Source: Novosphingobium aureum (GTDB lineage: Bacteria > Pseudomonadota > Alphaproteobacteria > Sphingomonadales > Sphingomonadaceae). From it: a stretch of DNA of 64,000 nt. The stretch covers positions 1,922,001-1,986,000 of the forward strand of contig NZ_JADZGI010000001.1 in assembly GCF_015865035.1 (NCBI RefSeq), given 5' to 3'. How positions within the stretch are numbered: position 1 is the stretch's first letter; every line of letters starts with the position of its first letter. The translations under genes were made by a program, and so were the position numbers. Positions 27,190 to 35,361 of this stretch are shown in pieces. The notes below the pieces were generated by a model that was given only the letters and a program-made list of their open reading frames with translations, was not told the origin of the DNA and searched no databases.

Positions 27190-27957
27190 TCAGCGCTTCC
27201 AGCCCGAAAGCGTAAGGATCTCGAAGGTCTCGACGCTGCGTCCATTCTCGCCTGCAGCGGCGAACGTCTCGCGCGCGCGTTGCATGCCGGCCTTGCCGAT
27301 GGCGGGGCCTGGATCGGCAAGCACGTTGCCCAGCCCCTGCGCACGCAGGTCCCCTATCAGCCGTTCGAGACTGCGAAAGGCAACCTTGAGCGGGCGCTGG
27401 TCGACCACCGGGTCGGCGAAGAGCGCGCGTTGCAGCAACTGCGCGCCGGAGCGCACGTCGACGGCAGGATGCAGTCGCGGGGCAGGACGCTCGCCATCGG
27501 CGGCCAGCATCGCGTCGCGCAGCAGCGGCAGGCTTCCGGCCGAGGAGAAGCTGGCGATGAGCATCCCATCCTTGTGGAGCGCACGACGCAGGTGGATCAG
27601 CGCGCCGGGCAGGTCGTTGACCGTGTCGAGCGTGCCGAAGCTGGCGATGAGGTCGTAGGCATCCTCGTGATGCGGCAGTTCCTCGTCGAAGCCGTCTGCC
27701 GGATCGGTCTCTTCGACCGCGCAGCCACGCGCCTCGAGTAGGGGCTTGAGCGTCCCGGTGTAGTCGCCCACCACCAGCGCACTCTTCGGCTCGAAGCGCA
27801 GGAAGTCGAGCCGCTCGAGCACGTCCTCGACCATGTCCTCGACCATGTAGCGCGCGGCGTCCGGCTGTGCCTGGAGGCGGCGCAGACGCTTGCGCGCGGC
27901 GATGCGGCGCTCGGGCGAGAAGATTCGGGGTGCGGTACGCGGGGGATTGCTGGCCAT
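27190..27957 (-). CDS. SAM-dependent methyltransferase fold protein, NDUFAF5/BioC-like
   Basis: This 255-residue cytoplasmic protein has the layout of the alphaproteobacterial NDUFAF5-like group. A basic N-terminus contains RRIAARKRLRRL and is followed by MVEDMVEDVLERLDFLRF. A degenerate SAM-binding motif I (ALVVGDYTG) precedes DLIASFGTLDTVNDLPGAL and LLIASF-type strands. In mitochondria NDUFAF5 hydroxylates an arginine of a complex I subunit; BioC methylates malonyl-ACP. The sequence supports only the broad family, and motif I lacks the usual GxGxG, so methyltransferase activity is uncertain. It is divergent from comF with 74 bp between starts. Confidence 0.75.
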   Translation of the reverse strand: MASNPPRTAPRIFSPERRIAARKRLRRLQAQPDAARYMVEDMVEDVLERLDFLRFEPKSALVVGDYTGTLKPLLEARGCAVEETDPADGFDEELPHHEDAYDLIASFGTLDTVNDLPGALIHLRRALHKDGMLIASFSSAGSLPLLRDAMLAADGERPAPRLHPAVDVRSGAQLLQRALFADPVVDQRPLKVAFRSLERLIGDLRAQGLGNVLADPGPAIGKAGMQRARETFAAAGENGRSVETFEILTLSGWKR

Positions 27958-28031
27958 CGCGCTCCACTGCCCGTCTCGTTAAATGCTTGCAACAGCTTGT
28001 CGGCGAAAGCGCCCGGTGTTGCAATCAACGC

Positions 28032-28757
28032 ATGCGTGCAAGGCAGGTCCTCGATCCGGTCATAGATCTCGTGTTTCCGCCGCGCTGCCCGGTCTGCGGC
28101 GATGCGATCGCTGCGCAGACCGGTATCTGCGCAGCGTGCTGGATGGACATGGTCATGCCCGGAGAGCCTGCCTGCGCCAGCTGTTCGCGGCCCCTGTCCG
28201 AAGTTGCCTTCGGGCAGGGCATGCAATGTGGCTCCTGTCTCGCAAAGCCGCCGCGTCATGACGGGATCGCCGCGGCCACGCTCTATACCGAGCCGTCGCG
28301 CAAGCTCGTGCTCTCGCTCAAGCATGGCAGGCGCATTGCCCTTGCGCCGGTGATGGCACGGCTTATCGCTGCCGGCCTTGACCGGGTCGGGCCGGACTGG
28401 ATCGTGGTGCCCGTGCCGCTCCACCGCTGGCGATTGTGGCAGCGTGGCTTCAACCAGGCAGCCGAGATCGGGCGGGCGCTCGCGCGGCTTCGCGGTGCGC
28501 AACTGATGGTCGCGGGTCTTGAGCGGCGCAAGGCGACCCCCTCGCTCGGCGGCCTCGGCAAGAAGGCGCGCAAGCGGGCGCTGGTAGGCGCGATATCGGT
28601 GCCCGACCGGATGAAGCCGAGGATCAAGGGCGCGCGGGTCGTGCTGGTGGACGACGTGCTGACCTCGGGCGCGACGAGCAATGCTTGTGTCTCGGCTCTC
28701 AAGCGGGCCGGTGCCAGTGAAGTCGTGATCGCCTGCTTCGCGCGGGTCATCGACTGA
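28032..28757 (+). CDS. comF: ComF family phosphoribosyltransferase-like protein
   Basis: This 241-residue protein starts MRARQVLDPVIDLVFPPRC. The N-terminal zinc-ribbon has four cysteine pairs (CPVCG, CAACW, CASC, CGSC). The type I phosphoribosyltransferase domain has the PRPP loop VVLVDDVLTSGATS near residue 200 and the ComF signature RGFNQAAEIGRAL near 140. ComF/GntX proteins take part in DNA uptake in naturally competent bacteria, but many carriers are not known to be competent. The start at 28032 is favoured because the frame upstream overlaps the divergent methyltransferase gene. Confidence 0.93.
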   Translation: MRARQVLDPVIDLVFPPRCPVCGDAIAAQTGICAACWMDMVMPGEPACASCSRPLSEVAFGQGMQCGSCLAKPPRHDGIAAATLYTEPSRKLVLSLKHGRRIALAPVMARLIAAGLDRVGPDWIVVPVPLHRWRLWQRGFNQAAEIGRALARLRGAQLMVAGLERRKATPSLGGLGKKARKRALVGAISVPDRMKPRIKGARVVLVDDVLTSGATSNACVSALKRAGASEVVIACFARVID

Positions 28758-28845
28758 GAGGCGAGCAGAACCGCACTGCCATCAATCTGCAATAGTTTGC
28801 AGCCAAGACGCGCGCGTACCGATGCGTATCGCGGATACGAAAACG

Positions 28846-29030
28846 CCCGGAGCGATGAAACTCCGGGCGTCCTCGTGACGAAACTGTTGGACCCTGTAAC
28901 CAGTTCGGCAACCCCCTGAAGCTGCCTGGCCCTATCCCTCATCGCGCTTGTCCGTCGAGACGGTCGGCACGGTATTCTCCCTGAACCGTGGCGCTTGTGT
29001 GTCAGCGACCTGTGGTCAGAAGCAGCCCCC
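28846..29030 (-). ncRNA. candidate structured small RNA with intrinsic terminator
   Basis: On the minus strand the stem CGCCCGGAG/CTCCGGGCG is followed by TTTTCG, a good terminator, yet no minus-strand gene ends here. Upstream on that strand are further local stems: CACGGT/ACCGTG around 28965-28990, CCGTC/GACGG around 28950 and AACTG/CAGTT around 28880-28905. The length (~185 nt) and the GGTTACAGGG stretch recall 6S RNA, but I cannot align it and the 5' end is a guess. Confidence 0.3.
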
Positions 29031-29116
29031 CAGCTGCGCATCCTTCATCGGCCGGAACAGCCGCGATGAAAAGAGCCATTGCATCGGCTTGTGGATTTTG
29101 GTTACCGGCTGTTGTC

Positions 29117-29128
29117 TTGTTGCAACAA
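29117..29128. promoter_or_regulatory. 12-bp perfect palindrome upstream of hisI
   Basis: TTGTTGCAACAA is a perfect inverted repeat without spacer, 38 bp before the hisI start. It could be an operator, but no regulator can be assigned and chance occurrence is possible. Confidence 0.3.
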
Positions 29129-29166
29129 TCGAATCCCGTGATCGAGAATTGAGGAAAGTTCCGCAA

Positions 29167-29544
29167 ATGACCGAGGTTTCAAAGGCCGAACGCGAGCTGG
29201 GAAGTGCCTTCTTGCCACGTTTCGATGCCGCGGGGCTGGTCATCGCCATCGCCGTCGACGCTGCCACGAAAGACATCCTGATGGTCGCCTTCATGGACCG
29301 CGAGGCGCTCGACAAGACGCTCGAGACGGGACTGGCCCATTTCCATTCGCGCTCGCGGGGCAAGCTGTGGCTCAAGGGGGAGACCTCGGGACACTTCCTG
29401 CGGGTGCAGGAAATGCGCGTCGATTGCGATCAGGACGCACTCCAGCTGACCGTCATTCCCGAGGGGCCGGCTTGCCACACTGGCGCGCGCAGCTGCTTCT
29501 ATCGCCGCCTCGACGGCGACACGCTCGTTCGCATCGAAGAGTAA
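29167..29544 (+). CDS. hisI: phosphoribosyl-AMP cyclohydrolase
   Basis: HisI opens the purine ring of PR-AMP in step 3 of histidine biosynthesis. The 125-residue protein is the single-function type without a fused HisE. Conserved parts include MVAFMDREALDKTLETG near residue 40, HFHSRSRGKLWLKGETSG near 58-75, VDCDQDA (metal ligands) near 87 and PACHTGARSCFY near 103 (zinc cysteines). I chose the ATG at 29167; the frame is open further upstream but without similarity. It stands apart from other his genes in this window. Confidence 0.95.
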   Translation: MTEVSKAERELGSAFLPRFDAAGLVIAIAVDAATKDILMVAFMDREALDKTLETGLAHFHSRSRGKLWLKGETSGHFLRVQEMRVDCDQDALQLTVIPEGPACHTGARSCFYRRLDGDTLVRIEE

Positions 29545-29548
29545 ATTC

Positions 29549-30277
29549 TTAGGTCCGGGAGAAGAGGGCTTCTTCCAGGAAAGCCGTCATTGCGTTCCAG
29601 GACTGGCGGTCGGCGCTGGCATCGTAGGTCACGGCGGTGAGGTCGCGTTCGTCGCTTGCCGGATCGGTGAAGCCGTGGCGGACACCCGAATAGGCGTGGA
29701 AATGCCAGTCGGCGCCGGCCGCGTCCATTTCCTCCCAGAAGGCCATGACTTGCGCGCGCGGGACCATGGGGTCGGCATCGCCATGGCATACCAGGAGGCG
29801 CGCCGCGACCTTGCCCGGTTCGGCACGTGCGCCGGTGGAAAGCAGCCCGTGGAAGCTGACGGCGGCGCGCAAGGGCTGGCCGTCGCGCGCGGCTTCGAGT
29901 GCGGCCTGTCCGCCCATGCAATAGCCGATCGCGCCCAGCGGCAGGCCGGCACATTCGGGCAGGGCGCGCAGGGCCTCGATCGCAGCGCCGATGCGCCCGC
30001 GATAGTGAGCGGTATTCTCGCGCAGCGTCGCGGCCAGAGCCTGTGCGGCAGTGAAATCGCGCACAGACTCACCATAGAAATCGGCGATCAGCACGATGTA
30101 CCCGAGGTCGGCGAGCATCTTTGCCCGGCGTTCCATCGCCGCATTGACGTTGACGATGGTGGGGTAGAGCACGATTGCGGCGCGCGCAGCACCGACCGGG
30201 CGGACGAGCCACCCGGTCAGCTGCGCTTTACTGTCGCCACCCGCGTTGCTGTAACCGAGCGGTTCGAGCGCGCTCAT
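29549..30277 (-). CDS. dienelactone hydrolase family protein
   Basis: This 242-residue alpha/beta hydrolase belongs to the DLH family, which hydrolyses lactones and related esters with a Cys-Asp-His triad. Visible elements are the nucleophile elbow GAIGYCMGG near residue 115 (catalytic Cys), CHGDADPMVPR near 170 (acid) and YSGVRHGFTDP near 205 (His). No signal peptide is present. The start overlaps the cysK stop by 4 bp, so it is the last gene of the minus-strand run beginning with the TonB receptor. The natural substrate cannot be read from the sequence. Confidence 0.88.
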   Translation of the reverse strand: MSALEPLGYSNAGGDSKAQLTGWLVRPVGAARAAIVLYPTIVNVNAAMERRAKMLADLGYIVLIADFYGESVRDFTAAQALAATLRENTAHYRGRIGAAIEALRALPECAGLPLGAIGYCMGGQAALEAARDGQPLRAAVSFHGLLSTGARAEPGKVAARLLVCHGDADPMVPRAQVMAFWEEMDAAGADWHFHAYSGVRHGFTDPASDERDLTAVTYDASADRQSWNAMTAFLEEALFSRT

Positions 30278-31191
30278 TCGGGCAGGAAGTCGGGGACCGA
30301 GAGGTAACGCTCGCCGGTGTCGTAGTTGAAGCCGAGGACGCGGCTTCCGGCAGGCATGTCCTTGAGCTTCTCGGCGATGGCCGCCAGCGTCGCGCCGGAG
30401 CTGATGCCGACGAGCATGCCTTCCTTCGTCGCGCTCAGACGCGCCATTTCCTTGGCCGCGGCGGCATCGACCTTGATCGCGCCGTCAATCGACTTGGTAT
30501 GCAGGTTGGAAGGAATGAAGCCTGCGCCGATGCCCTGGATCGGGTGCGGGCCGGGCTGGCCGCCCGAGATGACCGGCGAGAGTTCGGGCTCGACCGCATA
30601 GGCCTTCATGTCAGGCCACTGCGCCTTGAGCGCTTCGGCGCAGCCGGTGAGGTGACCGCCGGTGCCAACGCCAGTGACGAGCGCGTCGAGCGGTGTATCG
30701 GCGAAGTCCGCGAGGATCTCGCGCGCGGTGGTGCGCGCGTGGATATCGGGGTTGGCGGGGTTGTCGAACTGCTGCGGCATCCATGCGCCCTCAGTCTCTT
30801 CGACCAGCTCGCGGGCACGCTCGATGGCGCCCTTCATGCCCTTCTCGCGCGGGGTCAGGTCGAAGCTCGCGCCGTAGGCGAGCATCAGGCGGCGGCGCTC
30901 GATCGACATCGATTCGGGCATGACGAGCACGAGCTTGTAGCCCTTGACCGCAGCGACCATGGCAAGCCCGATCCCGGTGTTGCCCGAGGTCGGCTCGATG
31001 ATCGTTCCGCCCGGCTTGAGGCTGCCATCGGCCTCTGCCGCCTCGATCATGGCGAGCGCGATGCGATCCTTGATCGAGCCGCCCGGGTTGGTGCGCTCGG
31101 CCTTGATCCAGACCTCGTGGTCGGGAAACAGGCGGGCGAGCCTCACGTGCGGGGTGTTGCCGATGGTGGCGAGAATGCTGTCAGCCTTCAT
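30274..31191 (-). CDS. cysK: cysteine synthase A (O-acetylserine sulfhydrylase)
   Basis: CysK is the PLP-dependent enzyme that makes cysteine from O-acetylserine and sulfide. The 305-residue protein has IGNTPHVRL near residue 10 and NPGGSIKDR with the PLP lysine near residue 41. It also has PTSGNTGIGLA near 67, VGTGGHLTG near 175, the PIQGIGAGFIP loop near 215 and GISSGAT near 258. All are canonical. It lies 3 bp after the MFS gene and overlaps the DLH gene. Its place behind a TonB receptor with a Zur-like box raises the possibility of metal-linked expression, which is inference. Confidence 0.95.
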   Translation of the reverse strand: MKADSILATIGNTPHVRLARLFPDHEVWIKAERTNPGGSIKDRIALAMIEAAEADGSLKPGGTIIEPTSGNTGIGLAMVAAVKGYKLVLVMPESMSIERRRLMLAYGASFDLTPREKGMKGAIERARELVEETEGAWMPQQFDNPANPDIHARTTAREILADFADTPLDALVTGVGTGGHLTGCAEALKAQWPDMKAYAVEPELSPVISGGQPGPHPIQGIGAGFIPSNLHTKSIDGAIKVDAAAAKEMARLSATKEGMLVGISSGATLAAIAEKLKDMPAGSRVLGFNYDTGERYLSVPDFLPE

Positions 31192-31194
31192 GGG

Positions 31195-32484
31195 TCAGGT
31201 TGCCTCTCTCGGATATGCAGGTTCGAACGTGCGGGCGCGGCGGATCTCGGGAAAGATCACGGCCCAGATTGCGGTAACGAATATGGCCCCGGCGCCGCCG
31301 AAAACAACTGCGCCCGTCGCGCCGAGCAGGGCCGCGGCAATGCCCGACTGCATCTCGCCCAGTTCGTTGGATGCCGAGATGGCAAGGCCCGAGATCGCCG
31401 AGACACGCCCGCGCTTGTCATCGGGCGTGCGCAACTGGACCAGCGATCCGCGCACGAACATCGAGACCATGTCGGCGGCACCCAGCAGTGCGAGGAACAC
31501 CAGCGAGAGCGCGAAGTCGCGCGAAAGGCCGAAGGCCAGTGTCGCCGCGCCGTAGGCCGCGACCGACCAGAGCATCTTCGCGCCCACCTCTTTCGAGAGG
31601 GGCTTGAACGAGAGGATGACGCCCACGACGGCTGCACCTGCAGCTGTTGCGGCGCGCATCTCGCCAAGGCCCTCGGGGCCGACGTGGAGGATGTCGCGGG
31701 CAAAGACCGGAAGCAGAGCGGTGGCACCGCCGAGCAGGACCGCGAAAAGGTCGAGCGAGATGCACCCGAAGAGGAAACGCTCCTTCCAGATGAAGTGAAA
31801 CCCGTCGATTATCTGGCGCACCGGATGTGCCTTGCGCGCGTCTGCGTGCAGGGGCGGCATGTTGCGGATCGAGAGGACCGCGATGCCCGCGACGATCTCG
31901 GCTGCGGCAGAGATGGTGTAGGGCGAGGGGCGATCCCAGGCGAAGAGGTAGCCCGCCACGGCCGGTCCGAAAATGACGCCGATCTGCATCGCCATCGAGT
32001 TGAGCGCGATGGCCTTGGGAATGAGCGCCGTGGGCACGATGTTCGGGGCGATCGCGCCCATCGCCGGGCGCACGAAGACGCGCACCGTGCCGTGAAGGAC
32101 GCCGAAGGCGTAGAGCACAGGCAGGTTGCGCAGTTCTATCGCGGTAGTGACCGCAAGGCCGATCGCGACAAACGCGTCGAGGAAGGCCGCCGTACCAGCC
32201 AGCTTGCGCCGGTCCATGCGGTCGGCGAGCACACCTGCGACGGGCGTCAGCAGGAAGATCGGGACGAACTGCGCGAAGCCGAGCAGGCCGAGCTGGAACG
32301 AGGCTTCGCCGATGGTCATGCCGTAGTCGGCACGCGCCACGTCGTAGAGCTGGTAACCGATGATCACGACCATGCCGGTCGAGGCGAGCACCGCGCAGAA
32401 GCGGGCGAGCCAGAACCGGCGATAGTCCGCGATCTGGAGCGGCGATGTGGGGGGAGGGGCTGTCTTGGTCACGGAACGCTGCAT
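31195..32484 (-). CDS. MFS transporter, EntS-like
   Basis: This 429-residue inner-membrane transporter has about 12 hydrophobic segments and belongs to the MFS_3/EntS-like group: FWLARFCAVLASTGMVVIIG at the N-terminus, then ADRMDRRKL (the loop 2-3 motif) near residue 90, and GRVSAISGLAISASNELGE near 370. Members of this group export siderophores or drugs. The start MQRSVTKTAPP at 32484 lies 43 bp after the TonB-receptor stop; the frame upstream would overlap that receptor's terminal codons. Substrate unknown; a chelator or metal-complex exporter would suit the neighbourhood but is not shown. Confidence 0.88.
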   Translation of the reverse strand: MQRSVTKTAPPPTSPLQIADYRRFWLARFCAVLASTGMVVIIGYQLYDVARADYGMTIGEASFQLGLLGFAQFVPIFLLTPVAGVLADRMDRRKLAGTAAFLDAFVAIGLAVTTAIELRNLPVLYAFGVLHGTVRVFVRPAMGAIAPNIVPTALIPKAIALNSMAMQIGVIFGPAVAGYLFAWDRPSPYTISAAAEIVAGIAVLSIRNMPPLHADARKAHPVRQIIDGFHFIWKERFLFGCISLDLFAVLLGGATALLPVFARDILHVGPEGLGEMRAATAAGAAVVGVILSFKPLSKEVGAKMLWSVAAYGAATLAFGLSRDFALSLVFLALLGAADMVSMFVRGSLVQLRTPDDKRGRVSAISGLAISASNELGEMQSGIAAALLGATGAVVFGGAGAIFVTAIWAVIFPEIRRARTFEPAYPREAT

Positions 32485-32527
32485 GGCAGTGAGGCAAGAG
32501 ATTGCCAAGCCATGCAGCGTTTTATCC

Positions 32528-34723
32528 TTAGTAGGTGATCTTTGCCGTGACGCGCACGTCACGTCCGGCGATGGGCATGAAGTCGCTGGTATAGGACGCC
32601 GAACGGCGACCCACGACGTCGAACAGGTTGTTCGCTGCCAGCATCAGCGTGACCGGACCTTCTTCGCCCATGGGATGCCAGTCGGCACTCAGGTTGACGA
32701 GAGTGAAGTCGTCGGTCGCATTCTCGTAAGTGCCGACACGGTTCTGCTCGGCATTCCATTCGACTTCTCCGCGAAGGTGCAGCGCGCCCAGCATCAGATC
32801 GGTGCCACCGCGAATACGCAGCGGCGGGATGCGCGGGGCGGGGCCGATGTCATCGAGGCTGGCATGGGTGTAGTCCGAGGTCGCATCGATGCTCCACTGG
32901 CCACCGTCCCACTGCATCGCCTGGAAGCTGGCCTGGGCCTCGAAGCCTTTGAACAGCGCGCTCGCCTCGGTGTACTGGTAGACAGGCTGCTCATCGACTT
33001 CGTCGCCGGTTGCGACCGAGGCGATGTAATTGCCGAAATCGGTGACGTAGCCGGTCAGCGAGACCTCGAAGCGGGGGCTCGAGTAGCGCACGAAGGCCTC
33101 GCCGCCATTGCTGCGCTCGATGCCCAAGGTACGGTCGCCCAGTTCGTAGGCCTGCGTCGCGACGTGGATGCCGTCGCTGAGCAGTTCCTCGGGCGAGGGC
33201 GCGCGCTCGCCGTGGATGAAGTTGGCGCCAAGCGTCAGGCCGGTGCCCGACTTCCAGCTCAGGCCCGCAGCGCCCGACCACAGGTCGTAGGAACGATCGA
33301 AGCTCATCGAGCGCGAGGAGACGCTCGAGGTTTCGTAGCGGCCCGAAGCGTCGGCGGTGAAGCCAGAGCCGAGCCCGAGCGACTGCAGCGTGAAGAGGCC
33401 GAAACGCTCGATCTGGTAGTCGGGGACGACCGCTTCAGGGCCGTTTACGTTCATCTTGCGCCAGAAGTACTGCGCGCCGCTGCGTCCGCGCCAGCCACCG
33501 CGGTCGTTCTGGACGAGATCGGCGCGGGTCTCGATCGCCTGGCTGTCGAAGATCGTGCCGGTTTCCTCGCCCTCGTATTCGGTATGGGTGTAGTCCGAAT
33601 AGCCGCCACGCAGCTGCAGGCTCTTGAACAGGCCACCCAGAATGAGTTCGCCGCGAAGGTCGAAGCGGTTCTGGACAAGGTCGATCGTCACCGGCTCCTC
33701 GCCATGGTCGTGCCCGGCGTGATCGTCGTGGTCGTCATGATCATCATGGTCGTCGTCCGCGTGGCCGTGCGGGTCCTCGAAGGCGGGCCTTGCCGGGATA
33801 CCGTAACGCGAATCGTAGCGCTGATAGGAAATGCCGAGGCTGCCGCCTGCGTCGATGAAGGCCAGGCCCGCGCCGACGGTATAGGTGCGCGCAGCCGTGT
33901 TGGGCGCGCGACCGCTGCGACCGGCCTCTTCGAACAGCTCGTTAGCCTCGTCGGTCTCGCCTTCTTCGGCGAGGTGTTCGGCAGCATGTTCCATCTCGCC
34001 GCGCAGCGCCGGTGAATAGAGATCGCCGCCGATGCGCAGGTCATCGCTTTTGCGCCAGGAGCCATCGACGTGCGCCACGAAGCGCTCGCCCAGCGGCACG
34101 TCGATCTTGCCTGCAAACATGCGCTCGTCTGCGGCTGTGCCGTAGCTGCCGATGCCGGTCGCGGTGATGCGCTGGGGGACCGAGCGCGGAATGCGCGTGT
34201 CGATGGCATTGACCGCGCCGCCGATGGCGTTGCCGCCGTAGAGAAGCACCGAGGGTCCATGGAATACGTCGATGTGATCGACGGTGAGGGCGTCGAAGAC
34301 AACCGCATGGTCTACCGAGACGTTGGATGCGTCGAGCGAGCCGAGGCCATCGGTCATTACGCGGATGCGATCACCGCTGAAGCCGCGCAGGACGGGGCGC
34401 GAGGCACCCGGGGCAAAGCTCGTCGAGGCGACGCCCGGCAGGCCCTCGAGAATGTCGCCGATCTGGGCGCGGTTGGCCGCAACCAGGTTGTCGCCGCCGA
34501 TGCTGGCGGTCGCGGCGAGCAGGCCGAAGTCCGTCGGCGGGTGACCGACCACCACAATGTCGTTGCCAGAGTCCTGCGGAGAGGGCCCGTGGGCCGGGGT
34601 TTCCTGCTTGTCGGCCGCCTGCCCCTGGGCATGGACCTGCGGTGCAAGGACGAGCATCGCGGCAAGAATGGAAAGGGATGTCGAGGTTCGCGAAACGGCG
34701 AATCGGGGGGAGGCTGTGTTCAT
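32528..34723 (-). CDS. TonB-dependent outer-membrane receptor, ZnuD-like
   Basis: This 731-residue receptor has a signal peptide ending near VHAQG, and a plug domain with GDILEGLPGVASTSF and PVLRGFSGDRIRVMTDGLG near residues 90-125. A 22-strand-type barrel then ends in an aromatic residue (KITY). Extracellular loop insertions are typical of ZnuD zinc receptors: one Asp/His-rich segment (encoded around 33700-33780) is almost wholly D, H and G, and a Glu/His/Ala-rich one (EHAAEHLAEEGETDE) precedes it. These would capture divalent metal. A Zur-like box lies 20 bp before the start. Zinc as substrate is inferred from these two lines; copper or nickel cannot be excluded. Confidence 0.88.
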   Translation of the reverse strand: MNTASPRFAVSRTSTSLSILAAMLVLAPQVHAQGQAADKQETPAHGPSPQDSGNDIVVVGHPPTDFGLLAATASIGGDNLVAANRAQIGDILEGLPGVASTSFAPGASRPVLRGFSGDRIRVMTDGLGSLDASNVSVDHAVVFDALTVDHIDVFHGPSVLLYGGNAIGGAVNAIDTRIPRSVPQRITATGIGSYGTAADERMFAGKIDVPLGERFVAHVDGSWRKSDDLRIGGDLYSPALRGEMEHAAEHLAEEGETDEANELFEEAGRSGRAPNTAARTYTVGAGLAFIDAGGSLGISYQRYDSRYGIPARPAFEDPHGHADDDHDDHDDHDDHAGHDHGEEPVTIDLVQNRFDLRGELILGGLFKSLQLRGGYSDYTHTEYEGEETGTIFDSQAIETRADLVQNDRGGWRGRSGAQYFWRKMNVNGPEAVVPDYQIERFGLFTLQSLGLGSGFTADASGRYETSSVSSRSMSFDRSYDLWSGAAGLSWKSGTGLTLGANFIHGERAPSPEELLSDGIHVATQAYELGDRTLGIERSNGGEAFVRYSSPRFEVSLTGYVTDFGNYIASVATGDEVDEQPVYQYTEASALFKGFEAQASFQAMQWDGGQWSIDATSDYTHASLDDIGPAPRIPPLRIRGGTDLMLGALHLRGEVEWNAEQNRVGTYENATDDFTLVNLSADWHPMGEEGPVTLMLAANNLFDVVGRRSASYTSDFMPIAGRDVRVTAKITY

Positions 34724-34742
34724 GGCGACCGGCTAATTGTTA

Positions 34743-34757
34743 TGATATAATATATCA
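34743..34757. promoter_or_regulatory. Zur-box-like inverted repeat before the TonB receptor gene
   Basis: TGATATA-A-TATATCA is a perfect 15-bp inverted repeat, 20 bp upstream of the receptor start and overlapping AT-rich -10-like sequence. Against the known Zur core TGTTATA-N-TATAACA it differs at one position in each half. Binding by Zur is inferred. Confidence 0.6.
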
Positions 34758-34900
34758 ACCGGAAAATGCTTAGACTTGGCCCTGCGTCGCATGCGGATCG
34801 GCTCCAGCTGGCAAGCGCCCACGGCAAAATCCCCCCGCGCCGCTGGCACGAAGGGCAAATTCGATGAGATACAAAGGGTTCGGTCGGCTTGTGTCGCCTG

Positions 34901-35239
34901 TTAGCGACGCGGGCGCAGGCGCGAATTGGGCTGGATGGTCTCGACCAGCTTGAGGAAGTCGTCGATGCGAATGATGCGCTCGAACTGGAATCCGGCGCGG
35001 CCCTCGTGCGCCCAGATCAGGTGGCTCTCGATCCGGCCGATCACCGGCAGGCGCATGACGAGCCGCTCGCCCCGGTCCATCTCGGTGTTCTCCTGGACCA
35101 TGAAGCCCTGCGCGGAGATATTGACGATATGCAGGTGGACGTCGCCCAGCGCGCGATGTTCGGCTATCACCTTATAATCGACCGGATGGCGCGCCGCGCG
35201 CCGCTTGTCGGTTACAGTGAGCTGGGCTCCTGCGGACAT
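34901..35239 (-). CDS. PilZ domain protein
   Basis: This 112-residue cytoplasmic single-domain PilZ protein starts MSAGAQLTVTDKRRAARHPV. The cyclic di-GMP motif RRAAR (RxxxR) is at residues 13-17 and NISAQGF ([N]xSxxG) near 40-46. It is closer to the consensus than the PilZ protein at 2910-3251, so ligand binding is likely. Ending RLRPRR is basic. A longer start at 35296 adds 19 residues including CPIVACL and is less likely. It is transcribed away from the TonB receptor region and is probably monocistronic. Confidence 0.88.
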   Translation of the reverse strand: MSAGAQLTVTDKRRAARHPVDYKVIAEHRALGDVHLHIVNISAQGFMVQENTEMDRGERLVMRLPVIGRIESHLIWAHEGRAGFQFERIIRIDDFLKLVETIQPNSRLRPRR

Positions 35240-35313
35240 TCTTGCTTGCCTTTTTGTTGTGGACCTCAGGCACGCAACAATGGGGCAAAATGGCAAACAA
35301 GCCGTTAATCAGA

Positions 35314-35355
35314 ACGACCCGTGCGGTGTCCTATCTTGGCACGTGCACGGGTCGT
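35314..35355 (-). terminator. hairpin terminator of tyrS
   Basis: The 11-bp arms ACGACCCGTGC and GCACGGGTCGT lie immediately after the tyrS stop on the minus strand. The following TTCTGATT is only weakly T-rich. Confidence 0.6.
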
Positions 35356-35361
35356 CCGATG

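Larger units (their letters stand above)
28758..29166. other. 409-bp region between comF and hisI
   Basis: No protein gene is supported here. The region holds a hairpin at 28846-28869 with its T-run on the minus strand, further hairpins between 28880 and 29020 (see the ncRNA candidate), and a perfect 12-bp palindrome TTGTTGCAACAA at 29117-29128 about 40 bp before hisI. An in-frame extension of hisI through 28948 lacks family similarity. Confidence 0.55.

Noticed and set aside
28870..29030. SRP RNA, tmRNA or RNase P RNA in the comF-hisI gap
   Set aside because: Signature sequences of these RNAs (for example the SRP GGAAGGAAGC-type loop or the RNase P GAGGAAAGTCC core) are not present.
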